The notes under the pieces: generated by a model
Database searches by the model: none
Told to the model about the DNA's origin: nothing
Seen by the model: only the letters and a program-made list of their open reading frames with translations
Made by a program: the position numbers and the translations under genes
Origin: Streptomyces coeruleorubidus
Lineage (GTDB): Bacteria; Actinomycetota; Actinomycetes; Streptomycetales; Streptomycetaceae
Reading direction: 5' to 3'
Assembly: GCF_028885415.1 (NCBI RefSeq)
Contig: NZ_CP118527.1
Location: 3,038,001-3,102,000 of the forward strand
DNA length: 64,000 bases
Shown: positions 52,458 to 62,800 of the stretch, one piece after another
Layout: each line of letters begins with the position of its first letter
Numbering within the stretch: the first letter of the stretch is position 1

Positions 52458-53780
52458 ATGTCCCCCGAACTCATCTCGATCCTCGTCCTCGTCGTGGTGT
52501 TCGTCATCGCCACCACCCGTTCCGTCAACATGGGCGCGCTCGCCTTCGCCGCCGCCTTCGGGGTCGGCGGGCTCGTCGCCGGTCTCGACGCGGACGGCAT
52601 CTTCGCCGGCTTCCCCGGCGACCTGTTCGTCGTCCTGGTCGGCGTCACGTACCTCTTCGCGATCGCCCGCGCCAACGGCACCACCGACTGGCTGGTGCAC
52701 GCCGCCGTCCGGCTCGTGCGGGGGCGGGTGGCGCTCATCCCCTGGGTGATGTTCGCGCTGACCGGCGCGCTCACGGCGATCGGCGCGGTCAGCCCGGCCG
52801 CGGTGGCGATCGTCGCCCCGATCGCGCTGAGCTTCGCCGCCCGGTACGGGATCAGCCCGTTGCTGATGGGCGCGATGGTGGTCCACGGCGCCCAGGCCGG
52901 CGGCTTCTCCCCGATCAGCATCTACGGCTCGATCGTCAACGGCATCGTCGAACGCGAGAACCTCCCCGGCAACGAGGTGGTCCTGTTCCTGTCGTCCCTC
53001 GCGGCGAACTTGGTGATCGCGGGGGTGGTGTTCGTGGTGTGCGGGGGCATGAAACTGCGGGGGCACATAGCTGCGGGCAGTCGTGCCGCTGGGGCGGCAC
53101 GGGTGGGCGCAGCGGCACCCCGCTCCGCCGGGCTGCGCACCCACCCAACCCCAGCAACTACGCCGAGCACGGAATCGACCAACCTCACCCCGCCCCGCAT
53201 AGCCACCCTCACCTCCCTCCTGGCCCTAGTGGTCGCCGTCCTCGTCTTCGACCTCGACGCCGGCCTCACCGCCATCACCCTCGCCGTCATCCTCAGCACC
53301 ACCTGGCCGGAAGACAGCCGCAAGGCCGTAGGCGAAATCGCCTGGCCGACCGTCCTCCTCATCTGCGGCGTCCTCACCTACGTCGGCGTCCTCGACGAGA
53401 TGGGCACCATCACCTGGGCGGGCGAGGGCGTAGGCAACATCGGAGTGCCCCTGCTCGCCGCGGTCCTGCTCTGCTACATCGGCGCACTCGTCTCGGCCTT
53501 CGCCTCCTCCGTGGGCATCATGGGCGCCCTGATCCCCCTGGCCGTGCCGTTCCTGGAACGGGGCGAGATCGGCGCGGTCGGCATGGTCGCCGCACTCGCC
53601 GTGTCGGCGACCGTCGTGGACGTGAGCCCGTTCTCCACGAACGGCGCACTGGTCCTGGCCGCCGCCCCGGACGTGGACCGCGAGCGTTTCTTCCGGCAGC
53701 TGATGGTGTACGGAGGGATCGTGGTGGCGGTCGTACCGGCGGCGGCGTGGCTCGTGATGGTCGTGCCCGGATGGGGATAG
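52458..53780 (+). CDS. MatC-like malonate/dicarboxylate transporter
   Basis: 440 residues with about 11-12 membrane helices. The N-terminal half resembles the MatC_N dicarboxylate carrier domain (ISILVLVVVFVIATTRSVNMGALAFAAAF, then GGFSPISIYGSIVNGI). The second half carries the matching SPFSTNGALVLAAA re-entrant loop. It is predicted to import malonate for the downstream MatB. A dispersed repeat inserted in frame encodes about 33 residues of the central cytoplasmic loop (GHIAAGSRAAGAARVGAAAP and onward). ATG 52458 has GGGAG upstream. Confidence 0.87.
   Translation: MSPELISILVLVVVFVIATTRSVNMGALAFAAAFGVGGLVAGLDADGIFAGFPGDLFVVLVGVTYLFAIARANGTTDWLVHAAVRLVRGRVALIPWVMFALTGALTAIGAVSPAAVAIVAPIALSFAARYGISPLLMGAMVVHGAQAGGFSPISIYGSIVNGIVERENLPGNEVVLFLSSLAANLVIAGVVFVVCGGMKLRGHIAAGSRAAGAARVGAAAPRSAGLRTHPTPATTPSTESTNLTPPRIATLTSLLALVVAVLVFDLDAGLTAITLAVILSTTWPEDSRKAVGEIAWPTVLLICGVLTYVGVLDEMGTITWAGEGVGNIGVPLLAAVLLCYIGALVSAFASSVGIMGALIPLAVPFLERGEIGAVGMVAALAVSATVVDVSPFSTNGALVLAAAPDVDRERFFRQLMVYGGIVVAVVPAAAWLVMVVPGWG
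53068..53165. repeat. dispersed repeat inserted in frame in transporter gene
   Basis: The first 20 bases equal 29482-29501 exactly, and GCGGCACCCCGC (53112-53123) matches 29558-29569. The right end is estimated from where ordinary transporter coding resumes. Confidence 0.7.
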
Positions 53781-53833
53781 ACAGCCCTGCCGCCCACGGA
53801 CAACCGCAGGCAACAGCTAAGGAGATGTGACGC

Positions 53834-55279
53834 GTGACCCCCCTCTTCCCGGCCCTGACCGAAGCCCCGGCCGACCGCCCCGCCCTCCGCTTCGGCGAGC
53901 GCTCCCTGACCTACGCGCAGCTCGCCGCCGCGGCCGGCGCACTCACGGGCCGCATCGGCGAGGCCACGCGGGTCGCCGTCTGGGCGACGCCCACCATGGA
54001 GACCGCCGTCGCCGTCGTCGCCGCGCTGCTGGCCGGCGTGCCCGCCGTGCCGCTCAACCCGAAGTCGGGCGAGAAGGAGCTCGGGCACATCCTCTCCGAC
54101 AGCGCGCCCGACCTGGTGCTGACGGCCCCGGACGACCAACTCCCCGCCCCCGTACGGGACCTGCCCCGCCTGGACGTCGACGTGCACGGCACCGGCCCGG
54201 TCCCCGAGGACCACGCGGACGACGAGGACCCGGCGCTGATCGTCTACACCTCCGGCACCACCGGCCCGCCCAAGGGCGCGGTCATCCCGCGCCGGGCGAT
54301 CGCCTCGACCCTGGACGCGCTGGCCGACGCGTGGCAGTGGACCGGCGACGACGTACTCGTCCACGGACTGCCGCTGTTCCATGTGCACGGCCTGGTCCTG
54401 GGCACCCTCGGCCCGCTGCGGCGCGGCGGCTCGGTGCGGCACCTGGGCCGTTTCACGACGCAGGGCGTCGCCCGGGAGCTGAACGCCGGGGCGACCATGC
54501 TGTTCGGCGTGCCGACGATGTACCACCGGATCGCGGAGGCGGTGACCGGCGACCCGGAGCTGGTGAAGGCGCTGACCGGGGCGCGGCTGCTGGTGTCCGG
54601 TTCCGCCGCGCTGCCCGTGCACGACCACGGCAGGATCGCGACGGCGACCGGGCGGCGGGTGATCGAGCGGTACGGCATGACGGAGACGCTGATGAACACC
54701 AGCGTCCGGGCCGACGGCGAGGCCCGCCCGGGCACGGTCGGTGTGCCGCTGCCGGGCGTGGAGCTGCGGCTCGTCGAGGAGGACGGCTCGGAGGTCACGG
54801 CGTCGGACGGTGAGACCGTCGGCGAGATCCAGGTGCGCGGCCCGAACCTGTTCACCGAGTACCTCAACCGGCCCGACGCGACCGCCGCCGCCTTCACCGC
54901 CGACGGCTGGTTCCGCACCGGCGACATGGCGGTGCGCGATCCCGACGGCTATGTCCGGATCGTCGGCCGCAAGGCCACCGACCTGATCAAGAGCGGTGGT
55001 TACAAGATCGGGGCGGGTGAGATCGAGAACGCGCTCCTGGAACACCCGGGGGTGCGGGAGGCCGCCGTCACCGGGGAGCCGGACCCCGACCTCGGCGAGC
55101 GGATCGTGGCGTGGATCGTCCCGGCGGAGCCCCAGTCACCGCCGTCGCTGGAGGAGTTGGCGGATCACGTGGCCAGGCGTCTCGCCCCGCACAAGCGCCC
55201 GCGGGTCGTCCACCACCTCGACGCCCTGCCCCGCAACGACATGGGGAAGATCATGAAGCGGGCGCTGCCCCATGGCTGA
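53834..55279 (+). CDS. matB: malonyl-CoA synthetase
   Basis: 481 residues of the ANL superfamily, very close in remembered sequence to S. coelicolor MatB (SCO2444). AMP-binding motif YTSGTTGPPKGAVIPRR, GLPLFHVHGLVLG, the substrate-pocket region and YGMTETLMNTSVR, then GRKATDLIKSGGYKIGAGEIE and the catalytic lysine in NDMGKIMKRA (K472). It converts malonate, CoA and ATP to malonyl-CoA, feeding fatty acid and polyketide synthesis. GTG 53834 follows AAGGAGA. It lies 53 bp after the transporter, and its stop overlaps the next gene by 8 bp. Confidence 0.94.
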   Translation: MTPLFPALTEAPADRPALRFGERSLTYAQLAAAAGALTGRIGEATRVAVWATPTMETAVAVVAALLAGVPAVPLNPKSGEKELGHILSDSAPDLVLTAPDDQLPAPVRDLPRLDVDVHGTGPVPEDHADDEDPALIVYTSGTTGPPKGAVIPRRAIASTLDALADAWQWTGDDVLVHGLPLFHVHGLVLGTLGPLRRGGSVRHLGRFTTQGVARELNAGATMLFGVPTMYHRIAEAVTGDPELVKALTGARLLVSGSAALPVHDHGRIATATGRRVIERYGMTETLMNTSVRADGEARPGTVGVPLPGVELRLVEEDGSEVTASDGETVGEIQVRGPNLFTEYLNRPDATAAAFTADGWFRTGDMAVRDPDGYVRIVGRKATDLIKSGGYKIGAGEIENALLEHPGVREAAVTGEPDPDLGERIVAWIVPAEPQSPPSLEELADHVARRLAPHKRPRVVHHLDALPRNDMGKIMKRALPHG

Positions 55280-56630
55280 GCGTCTCTCCGCGACCGCGCG
55301 CCTCAGTGCCCGCGCGGTCGTCGACGCCCTCGCCGACGACTCCACCTTCACCGAACTGCCCGTCCCCATAAGGGAGTCCCAGCCGGACGGCCCGCTCGCC
55401 TGGCCCGGCTACGACGCCGCCCGCGCCCGTGCCGCCGAACGCACCGGCGAGCAGGAGTCGGTGGTCTGCGGCGCCGCCCGCGTCGGCGGCACCCGGGCCG
55501 TGCTGATCGCGTTCGAGTTCGGCTTCCTCGGCGGTTCCCTGGGGGAGCGCACCGGCGACCGGCTGGAGGCGGTGTACACCTACGCCCGTGAACACCGCCT
55601 CCCGGTCGTGCCGCTGGTCGCCACCGGTGGCAGCCGGATGCAGGAGGGCATGCTCGCCCTGAGCCAACTCCAGCGCGTGGCCCGCGAGTCGGCGCTCACC
55701 GGGGAGGCGGGGCTCGCGCAGATCGCCGTGTTGCGTGATCCGACCACCGGGGGCGGCTGGGCCACCCTGGGCGCGGGCGCCGACGTGGTCCTCGCGCTGC
55801 CCGGGGCCCAGGTCGGCTTCGCCGGCTCCCGGGTACGCCCGGCGGACGCGGATCCGGCGGCGTACACGGCCGAGGCGCAGGTCGTGGCGGGGGCGGCGGA
55901 CGCGGTCGTACGGCCACAGGAGCTGCGGGAGACGCTGGGCCGGTGGCTGCGGCTGCTGACGTGCTCGTCCACCACGCCGGCGCCGCCGCCCGAACCGCTC
56001 GGCGCCGACGCGGGCCTGCCCGCCACCGGCTGGGACGCCGTCCGGCGCGCCCGCTCACCCCGACGCCCGCGCGCCGCCGCCTACTTGGACGCCTACTTCT
56101 CCGACCGGGCCGCGATCAGCGGCGACCGCTGCGGCGGCACGGACCCGGACGGCATGCTGTGCGGCTTCGGCACGCACGAGGGCCGTACGGTCGCGTACGC
56201 CGCGCAGACCGGGACCGCGACCCGCCCCGCCGGCTACCGCACCGCCGCCCGTCTGGTCCGCCTCGCGGACCGGCTGGGCATCCCGGTGCTGACCCTCGTG
56301 GACACCCCGGGCGCCGCCAGCGACGCGGAGGCGGAGCGGCAGGGCGCGGGCGCCGCGATCGCGGACCTGTTCGGGGCCGTGGCGGGCGCCCGCACCCCGG
56401 TGACCACGCTGGTGATCGGTGAGGGCGGCTCCGGCGGCGCGCTGGCGCTGGCCGCGCCCGGCAACACCTGGGCCACCCCGGACAGTTACTTCTCGGTGAT
56501 CGCGCCGGAGCTCGCGGCGGCCATCCTCAAGCGGCCGCCGCGCGAGGTGGAGGCGACGGCGGACCAGCTCCGCATCCGGCCGCAGGATCTGGTGGAGCTG
56601 GGGGTGATCCGGGGGACCGTCGGACCGTGA
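55272..56630 (+). CDS. fused carboxyltransferase (AccD/AccA or MdcD/MdcE-like), malonate operon
   Basis: 452 residues with two crotonase-like carboxyltransferase halves. The first (about 30-215) is beta-like (VVCGAARVGGTRAVLIAFEFGFLGGSLGERTGDRLEAVYTYA, then ATGGSRMQEGMLAL). The second (about 250-450) is alpha-like (TLVDTPGAASDAEAERQGAGAAIADLF, then IGEGGSGGALALAAP). A free-standing fused pair without biotin carboxylase resembles malonate decarboxylase subunits D and E. Next to matB it probably decarboxylates malonyl-CoA or transfers its carboxyl group; acetyl-CoA carboxylase activity is the alternative. ATG 55272 overlaps matB. Confidence 0.87.
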   Translation: MAERLSATARLSARAVVDALADDSTFTELPVPIRESQPDGPLAWPGYDAARARAAERTGEQESVVCGAARVGGTRAVLIAFEFGFLGGSLGERTGDRLEAVYTYAREHRLPVVPLVATGGSRMQEGMLALSQLQRVARESALTGEAGLAQIAVLRDPTTGGGWATLGAGADVVLALPGAQVGFAGSRVRPADADPAAYTAEAQVVAGAADAVVRPQELRETLGRWLRLLTCSSTTPAPPPEPLGADAGLPATGWDAVRRARSPRRPRAAAYLDAYFSDRAAISGDRCGGTDPDGMLCGFGTHEGRTVAYAAQTGTATRPAGYRTAARLVRLADRLGIPVLTLVDTPGAASDAEAERQGAGAAIADLFGAVAGARTPVTTLVIGEGGSGGALALAAPGNTWATPDSYFSVIAPELAAAILKRPPREVEATADQLRIRPQDLVELGVIRGTVGP

Positions 56631-56710
56631 GTTCCCGGTGGCTACCCCTCACATCATCAAGTACCGTCCGTCACAACGAGAATGCCCAACGCAAGGACGA
56701 CGGGGGTGCC

Positions 56711-57049
56711 GTGGACGGGTTGGTCGAGTTCAGAACCGGTGACGGTGCGGTGGTCACGGTCGAGGCGGCGGAGGAGCGGTCCGGCTCCCGCCTGGTCTCC
56801 AGAGGCGACGGTACGGTCCAGGCGACCCGCACGTTCGAGGGCGCCCTGGACGGGGTCCGGGCCGCCGCGGAGTCCGCGCTGCGGGTGTTCCGCGACGGGT
56901 CCCTGAAGCCGGACGGCGTGGAGATCGAGTTCGGGGTCAAACTGTCCGCCGAGACGGGCGCGTTCATCGCCAAGGGCACCGCCGAGGGCCACCTGGTGGT
57001 CAGACTGACCTGGTCCCCGGCCGGCCCGGAGGCAAGCCCCGTCTCATGA
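56711..57049 (+). CDS. trypsin-co-occurring domain 1 (Trypco1) protein
   Basis: 112 residues. DGLVEFRTGDGAVVTVEAAEE, then TFEGALDGVRAAAESALRVF, then VEIEFGVKLSAETGAFIAKG and EGHLVVRLTW are the Trypco1 signature. Such proteins are encoded beside NTPase-linked trypsin peptidases and are thought to be targets or regulators. GTG 56711 has a GGGGG site close upstream and matches the family start; a GTG at 56627 would add an unrelated leader. It overlaps the peptidase gene as ATGA. Confidence 0.86.
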   Translation: MDGLVEFRTGDGAVVTVEAAEERSGSRLVSRGDGTVQATRTFEGALDGVRAAAESALRVFRDGSLKPDGVEIEFGVKLSAETGAFIAKGTAEGHLVVRLTWSPAGPEASPVS

Positions 57050-58734
57050 ACAGCGCCGAGTGGCACGCCCGGATCGAGTTACGGGGCCGGGTGGCCGGAG
57101 CGGGGTTCCTGGTCGCGCCCGGCACGGTACTGACGTGCGCCCACGTCGTGGGCGACGGCGAAGGCCTGGCCGTCAGCTTCACGGAGCGGCCCGGCTCCCC
57201 GCCCGTGCCCGCCCGGGTGGTGGCCCACGGCGGCTGGACCGGTTCCAGCACGGACCTCGGCGACCTCGCCGTGCTGGAACTCGACCGGGAGGTGCCCATC
57301 GCCCCGGCCGCCCTGGCCCCGGTCGACGCCGCGCACGGCACCACACCGCGCAAGCTCGTCGTCTACGGCTTCCCGGCCGGCTTCGACGAGGGCACCCTCG
57401 CCGAATACCGCGTCACCGCACCCCAGTTGATCAAACGGGAGTGGATCCAGCTGGAGGCCTGGCACCCGGGCGGCCAGCCCCTGGCCCCCGGCTTCAGCGG
57501 GGCCGCCGTCACCCTGGCCGACACCGGCGAGGTCGTCGGCATGGTCACCGCGGCGGCCGGCAGCCGGGACGTGCGCACCGGCCGGATGATGCCCACCCAG
57601 GTCATGGCCCGGTACTGGCCCGCGCTCCAGGGCCTGGTCCCCACCTCGGACCACACCACCGCCGACCGGGCCCGGTTGCGTGCCCTGGTCGAGAAGGCGG
57701 CCCGCGCGGGCGTGGACTGCGACCCGGTACGGCTCTACACGGCGGCGGCCGACCCGTTCGATCCGCCGCCGCCCGAGGAGGGGTTCGACTCGCTGTGGTC
57801 GGCGGCCCTGTTCGTGCTGTGCGAACTGGACGGCCCGGGCGCCGCGCGGACGGTGTCCCGGTTCGCCGACCGCCTTGAGGCACTGCTGCACACCCCGGCC
57901 GCGGAGCCGTCGGCGCCCGACTGGTCGCCCATCCTCGTCGAGCTCGGGCACAGCGGGGCGGGCGACGGCCTGGTCCGCGTCGAGGTGTCCGCGTACAGCG
58001 AGGGGCGGCGGCACCCGGTGGACTCCGGCACGGTCGAGCAGCACCGGCTGCGCGCCTACGTCCAGGACCGTATCGAGGCGGCCTTCCGGTATCTGACGCC
58101 CGGCGCCGACGAGTTGGTCGCCTTCGCGCTGCCCCGGGACTGGCTGGACTGGCCCGTCGACCGCTGGGAGAGCGCGCCCGACGACGCCACGCCGCTCGGC
58201 TGCGTCTACCCGCTGGTCGTCACCGACCACGCCCGGCGCAAGGCCAGCACCCGGCATGTCCTGACCCGGGCCTGGAAGCGCTTGGACTCCTTGCCGGGCG
58301 CGCGGATGCACCGCGTGGAGTGCGGCGGCCCGGAGGAGCCCGGGCGGCTGCGGATGCGGCTGCGGCGGCCCGACGCCTGCCTCGCCGGGTTCGGCACCGC
58401 CCCGGCCGCCTCCCGCACCCGGCCGCAGTTCGACATCTCGCTCACCGCGCCGGCCCCGGTGATCGTGTGGTCGCGCGACGGCTGCGGTTCGGGGCAGGAG
58501 GACTGCTCCGGAGCGGACGGCTGCACCGGCAAGGCCTTCCTCGACGCGCTCGACGCCTGCCTCACGGCCGTACCGCCCGCCGAACTCCCCCGCCGGATCC
58601 TGGCCCTGCGCGAGGAGGCCGACGCCGAGGAGGACCACTGGGCCCACGGCATCCAGCTGCTGTGGGACGACCCGCGCGTCTTCACCGACCCGCACGCCGT
58701 CGCCGCGGCCCACGCCCGGACCCCGGTGGCCTGA
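57046..58734 (+). CDS. trypsin-like peptidase with VMAP-C domain
   Basis: 562 residues. Residues 1-200 are a trypsin-like peptidase with triad H33 (LTCAHVVG), D73 (GDLAVLEL) and S151 (PGFSGAAV). From about 210 on comes the VMAP middle and C-terminal region, ending with WAHGIQLLWDDPRVFTDP, the signature of VMAP-C (vWA-MoxR-associated protein). Several conserved Cys/Asp segments (WSRDGCGSGQEDCSGADG) lie in that part. In such systems the VMAP protein is the effector controlled by a MoxR ATPase. It has no signal peptide. Confidence 0.9.
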   Translation: MNSAEWHARIELRGRVAGAGFLVAPGTVLTCAHVVGDGEGLAVSFTERPGSPPVPARVVAHGGWTGSSTDLGDLAVLELDREVPIAPAALAPVDAAHGTTPRKLVVYGFPAGFDEGTLAEYRVTAPQLIKREWIQLEAWHPGGQPLAPGFSGAAVTLADTGEVVGMVTAAAGSRDVRTGRMMPTQVMARYWPALQGLVPTSDHTTADRARLRALVEKAARAGVDCDPVRLYTAAADPFDPPPPEEGFDSLWSAALFVLCELDGPGAARTVSRFADRLEALLHTPAAEPSAPDWSPILVELGHSGAGDGLVRVEVSAYSEGRRHPVDSGTVEQHRLRAYVQDRIEAAFRYLTPGADELVAFALPRDWLDWPVDRWESAPDDATPLGCVYPLVVTDHARRKASTRHVLTRAWKRLDSLPGARMHRVECGGPEEPGRLRMRLRRPDACLAGFGTAPAASRTRPQFDISLTAPAPVIVWSRDGCGSGQEDCSGADGCTGKAFLDALDACLTAVPPAELPRRILALREEADAEEDHWAHGIQLLWDDPRVFTDPHAVAAAHARTPVA

Positions 58735-58804
58735 CCCACCGCGGGCACGGCCCGGCGCCCTTGAGGAACACCAGCTCGAAAACGGAGAGCGGAGACCATC
58801 CCCC

Positions 58805-59824
58805 ATGCCGCACTGGTCCGTCTACACCGGCAGGAACGAGCCGCACGACGGCATCGACCACCTCCCCGCCCCACCGCCCTGGCGTGCCTTCGACGGCGGG
58901 CCCGCGCTGCCGCCGCCCCACGACAGCGACGACGCGACGGCCGTCTCGCCCGACCGCGTGCACCGGGCGAAGTCCTACGTGGCCACCCCGGAGAGCGTCC
59001 GGCTCGTCAACGCCGCGCTCTGCCTGCGCCGCCCCCTGCTCGTCACCGGCCCGCCCGGCACCGGCAAGTCCTCGCTCGCGTACGCGGTGGCGCGCGAGTT
59101 GCGCCTCGGCCCGGTCCTGCGCTGGAACATCACCAGCCGCAGCACCCTCGCCGACGGCCTCTACCAGTACGACCCGCTGTCCCGGCTGTACGCGGCCCGG
59201 GAGCGGCGGGACGGGCCCGGCCGTGCCGCCGGTGACGTCGAGGACCACCTGCGCCTCGGCCCGCTCGGCACGGCCCTGCTCCCCTACGACCGGCCCCGCG
59301 CCCTGCTCGTCGACGAGATCGACAAGAGCGACCTCGACCTGCCGAACGACCTGCTGAACGTGCTGGAGGAGGGCCAGTACGAGATCCCGGAACTCGTCCG
59401 TGCCGCCCGCCACTTCGGCGACGGCGCGGCCGAGGTCCTCGCGGACGGCACGGACACCCCGGTCACCGTCCACCGCGGCCGGGTGCGCTGCAGGGCCTTC
59501 CCGTTCGTCGTGCTGACCAGCAACGGCGAACGCGAGTTCCCGCCCGCCTTCCTGCGCCGCTGCGTCCGGCTGAAGCTGCGCCGCCCCGACCGGGACCAGC
59601 TCACCGACATCGTCCGCGCCCACCTCGACACGCCGGACGGTCACGCGGACCGGCTGATCAACCGCTTCCTGGAGCGGGCGAGCGGCGGCGAACTCGCCAC
59701 CGACCAGCTGCTGAACGCCCTCTATCTCACGGGAGTCGCGGGCCTCGACGCCGAGTCCCGCGACGACCTCGCCGAGCAGCTGATGCCGTACCTCAGCGCG
59801 ACGGCCGACGGCGATGGTTTCTGA
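58805..59824 (+). CDS. MoxR-type AAA+ ATPase
   Basis: 339 residues. Walker A is GPPGTGKSSLAYAVA (near residues 82-96), Walker B LLVDEIDKSDLDLPNDLLNVLEEGQYEIPEL (near 167), sensor 1 VVLTSNGEREFPPAFLRRC, and an arginine-rich lid follows. The MoxR group acts as a chaperone-like switch for vWA and VMAP partners. Its 3' end overlaps the next gene by 11 bases and it starts 70 bases after the peptidase gene, so the four genes form an operon. Confidence 0.92.
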   Translation: MPHWSVYTGRNEPHDGIDHLPAPPPWRAFDGGPALPPPHDSDDATAVSPDRVHRAKSYVATPESVRLVNAALCLRRPLLVTGPPGTGKSSLAYAVARELRLGPVLRWNITSRSTLADGLYQYDPLSRLYAARERRDGPGRAAGDVEDHLRLGPLGTALLPYDRPRALLVDEIDKSDLDLPNDLLNVLEEGQYEIPELVRAARHFGDGAAEVLADGTDTPVTVHRGRVRCRAFPFVVLTSNGEREFPPAFLRRCVRLKLRRPDRDQLTDIVRAHLDTPDGHADRLINRFLERASGGELATDQLLNALYLTGVAGLDAESRDDLAEQLMPYLSATADGDGF

Positions 59825-62800
59825 CCACGGCCCCGGGCCGTCCCCGGTCGCCCGGCTGGCCGCGGCCCTGTCCGCGGCCGGTGCGCCGCCGACGCCGCGG
59901 GAGCTGGCCGAACTGCTGTGGCTGGCCGCCCAGTTGGAGCCGGACCGGCCGGAAGAGGAGCCGTCGGGGGAGCCGGGCGAGGGCGACACCCCGTCCGCAC
60001 ACGAGGGAAGCGCCCCCGCGGAGGCGGAAACCCCCGCCCCCGTGCCCCCACAACCGGAGCCGGAGTCGGTCCCCCACACCCCCGACCGCGTCCCGCTGGC
60101 CCTGCCCGCCGCACGCTCCCCGCACCACCGGCACGACTCCCCGGGCGGTGGCGGGTCCCCCCTCCTCGCCCCCGCGCCCGCGATGCTGCCCCACCCCCTC
60201 GCGCTCCAGCGCGCCCTGCGCCCGCTGAAGCGCAAGGTGCCCTCCCCGCACGTCCGGGTCCTGGACGAGCGGGCGACGGCCGACCGCATCGCCCGGCTCG
60301 GCGCCCACCCCGACGTGTGGTTCCCGGTCCTGCGCCCGGCCCCCGACCGCTGGCTGCGCCTGAACCTCGTGCACGACACCGGCCCCACCATGCCGGTCTG
60401 GCGCCCCCTGGTGCGCGAACTGCACACCGCGCTCGCCCAGTCGGGCATCTTCCGTACGGTCACCCTGCACCCGGCGACCCCGGACGGCCGGGCCCGCCAC
60501 GTCCCCGTCCTCGACGACGGCCGCACCGTCACCCTCGTGATCAGCGACTGCATGGGCCCGCAGTGGCGTCCGGGCGAGGCGGGCGACCGCTGGTACCGCA
60601 CCCTGCGCCACTGGGCCCGCCACCTGCCGCTCGCCGTGGTCCAGCCCCTCCCGGAACACCTCTGGTCCACCACCGCGCTCCCCGCCGAGCCGGGTCTGCT
60701 CGCCTCCCCGTCCACGGCGGCCCCCTCGGCGACACTCGCCTTCACCCCCTACGAAGCCGCACCACCCCCCGACCAGGCCCTCCCCATTCCGGTTCTGGAA
60801 CCGGGCGCCCCTTGGCTCGCCCACTGGGCGGCCCTGGTCGCCGACCCGGGCGGCACCCGCACCCCCGGCGCGGCGGCCTGGCTGCCGCCTTCCCCGGCAC
60901 CGCCCGCCGAACCGACCCCCGACATCGCCTCGTCCTCCCCTGAGGACTTGGTCCTGCGCTTCCGCGCGACCGCGTCCCCGGAGGCCTTCCGCCTCGCCGG
61001 GCACCTCGCCCTGGCGGTCCCCTCGGTCCCGGTGATGCGCCTGGTCCAGCGCACCGTGGACCGCGACCCGCGCCCCCAGCACCTGGCCGAGGTGATCCTC
61101 AGCGGCATGCTCACCTCCGTCCCCGGCCCACCCGGCTCCTACGAGTTCCGCCCCGGCGTACGGGAGTTGCTCCTGCGCTCCCTCCCCCGCACGACCCGCA
61201 GCCGCACCCGCGAGTTCCTCGAACAGGTCGGGGGCCTGATCGACGAACGGGCGGGCCTCGCGGCCGGCGAGTTCCGCGCCGAGACGACGGGCGAACGCGA
61301 CGACTCAGGCACGACGTTCGCGACGGTGAGCGAGGAGACGGTACGACGGCTCGGCCACCGTGCCCGCCCCACGATCCTCTTCGAGGCCGACGACCTCACC
61401 GGCCACCCCGAGGCGCGCATCACCCTCGAGTACGCGGTGCACGAGATGCTTTCCCGCGGCGCCCTCACCGCCTCCCAGTTCGACGTCCGGGTCCGCGGCA
61501 ACGGCTACGTCGTCCACACCGAACCCGGCACCTATGTGCTCCCCGTGCTGGTCGCGGTCCTGCGCGGGCTGCCCGAGGTGCTCACCGGGCTGGTGGACCC
61601 GCCGCGTCTGACCGTGACGTTCTGGGACCGGCCCACCCCGCCGCCCAAGGCACCGCACGTGCCCGCCGACATCCAGGTGGTCGTCTCCCCGGGCGTCTAC
61701 GAGCAGTTCGCCGGCAGCTCGGCGGCACAGGGGCCGCAGCGCTTCCAGCCCCTCTACCGGGGCGGCGCCACGGACACCCCGCCCGTCGCCTGGTACTGCC
61801 CGCTGTCCCCGTCCACGGCCGCCCCCGAACCCGAGGCCCGCGACCTGGTCCGGGGCCCCTTCATCACACACGACCTGCGCCGGCTCGGGATACCGGCCCC
61901 GGGCCGCACGGCCGTCGTCCACACGCAGCCCGACGGCCCGCTCACCCTCCTCAACCCCGCCCAGCCGCACGGCGACCGGCCGCCGCGGCTCGTGACGTAC
62001 TACGAGGTGGACCTCACCACGCACCAGTCCCACCACCGGGTCTCCCTGCCGAGCTCCGGCAAGGGCGCCTTCGCCGCCGCGGTCGAGCTGTCCTGGCACG
62101 TGGACGACCCCGTCGCCTTCGTGCGCGCCGAGGTCACCCGGGTGTCCGAGCCGCTGCTCGGCCATCTGCTGGAGGAGGCGGCCCGTATCACCCGCCGCCA
62201 TCCGCTGCGCCGGGCGGGCGCGGCGCAGCGCGCGGTCAACGCCGGGCTGCGCAGGTGGCCGGTGCCGGGGCTGTCGGTGGCGGCGTCGGTGCAGCTGGCC
62301 CCCGAGGGGACGGCCCTGCCCGGCGTGCCGCGGGTGCCGGCCCCCTCGGCACGTCCGCTGACCGGTCTGCTCGGCGAGGCCGAGACCGTCCTGCTCGGCT
62401 TCGACGGCCCCATGGCCCGCCTGTTCTCGGCGACCGCCGCCCGCGTGGCCGCGCTCGACCTGCTCGCCCTCGTCACCGAGCACCGCGACCCGCAGGACGC
62501 CCTGACCGGCCGGCCCCTGGCCGCCGCCGCGGCACAGGAGACGTTCGTGCATCCGCTCGACGTCCTGCGGGCCTTCGCCCAGGACCGGCTCGGCCCCCTG
62601 CTCCGCGACCGTCTCGACGCGATCGAACTGCGCGCGGTCCCCGACGCGCCGACGACCCACAACTCCGTGCCGCTGGTCCGGGCCCTGCACGACTCCGGCC
62701 GCCGCGTCAGCGTGGTCACGGACGTCAGCGCACCGGCCGTACACCGCTACCTCGAGCCCTACGGCCTCCCCCTGGCCGGCATCCACGCCCGCGGCAAGGA

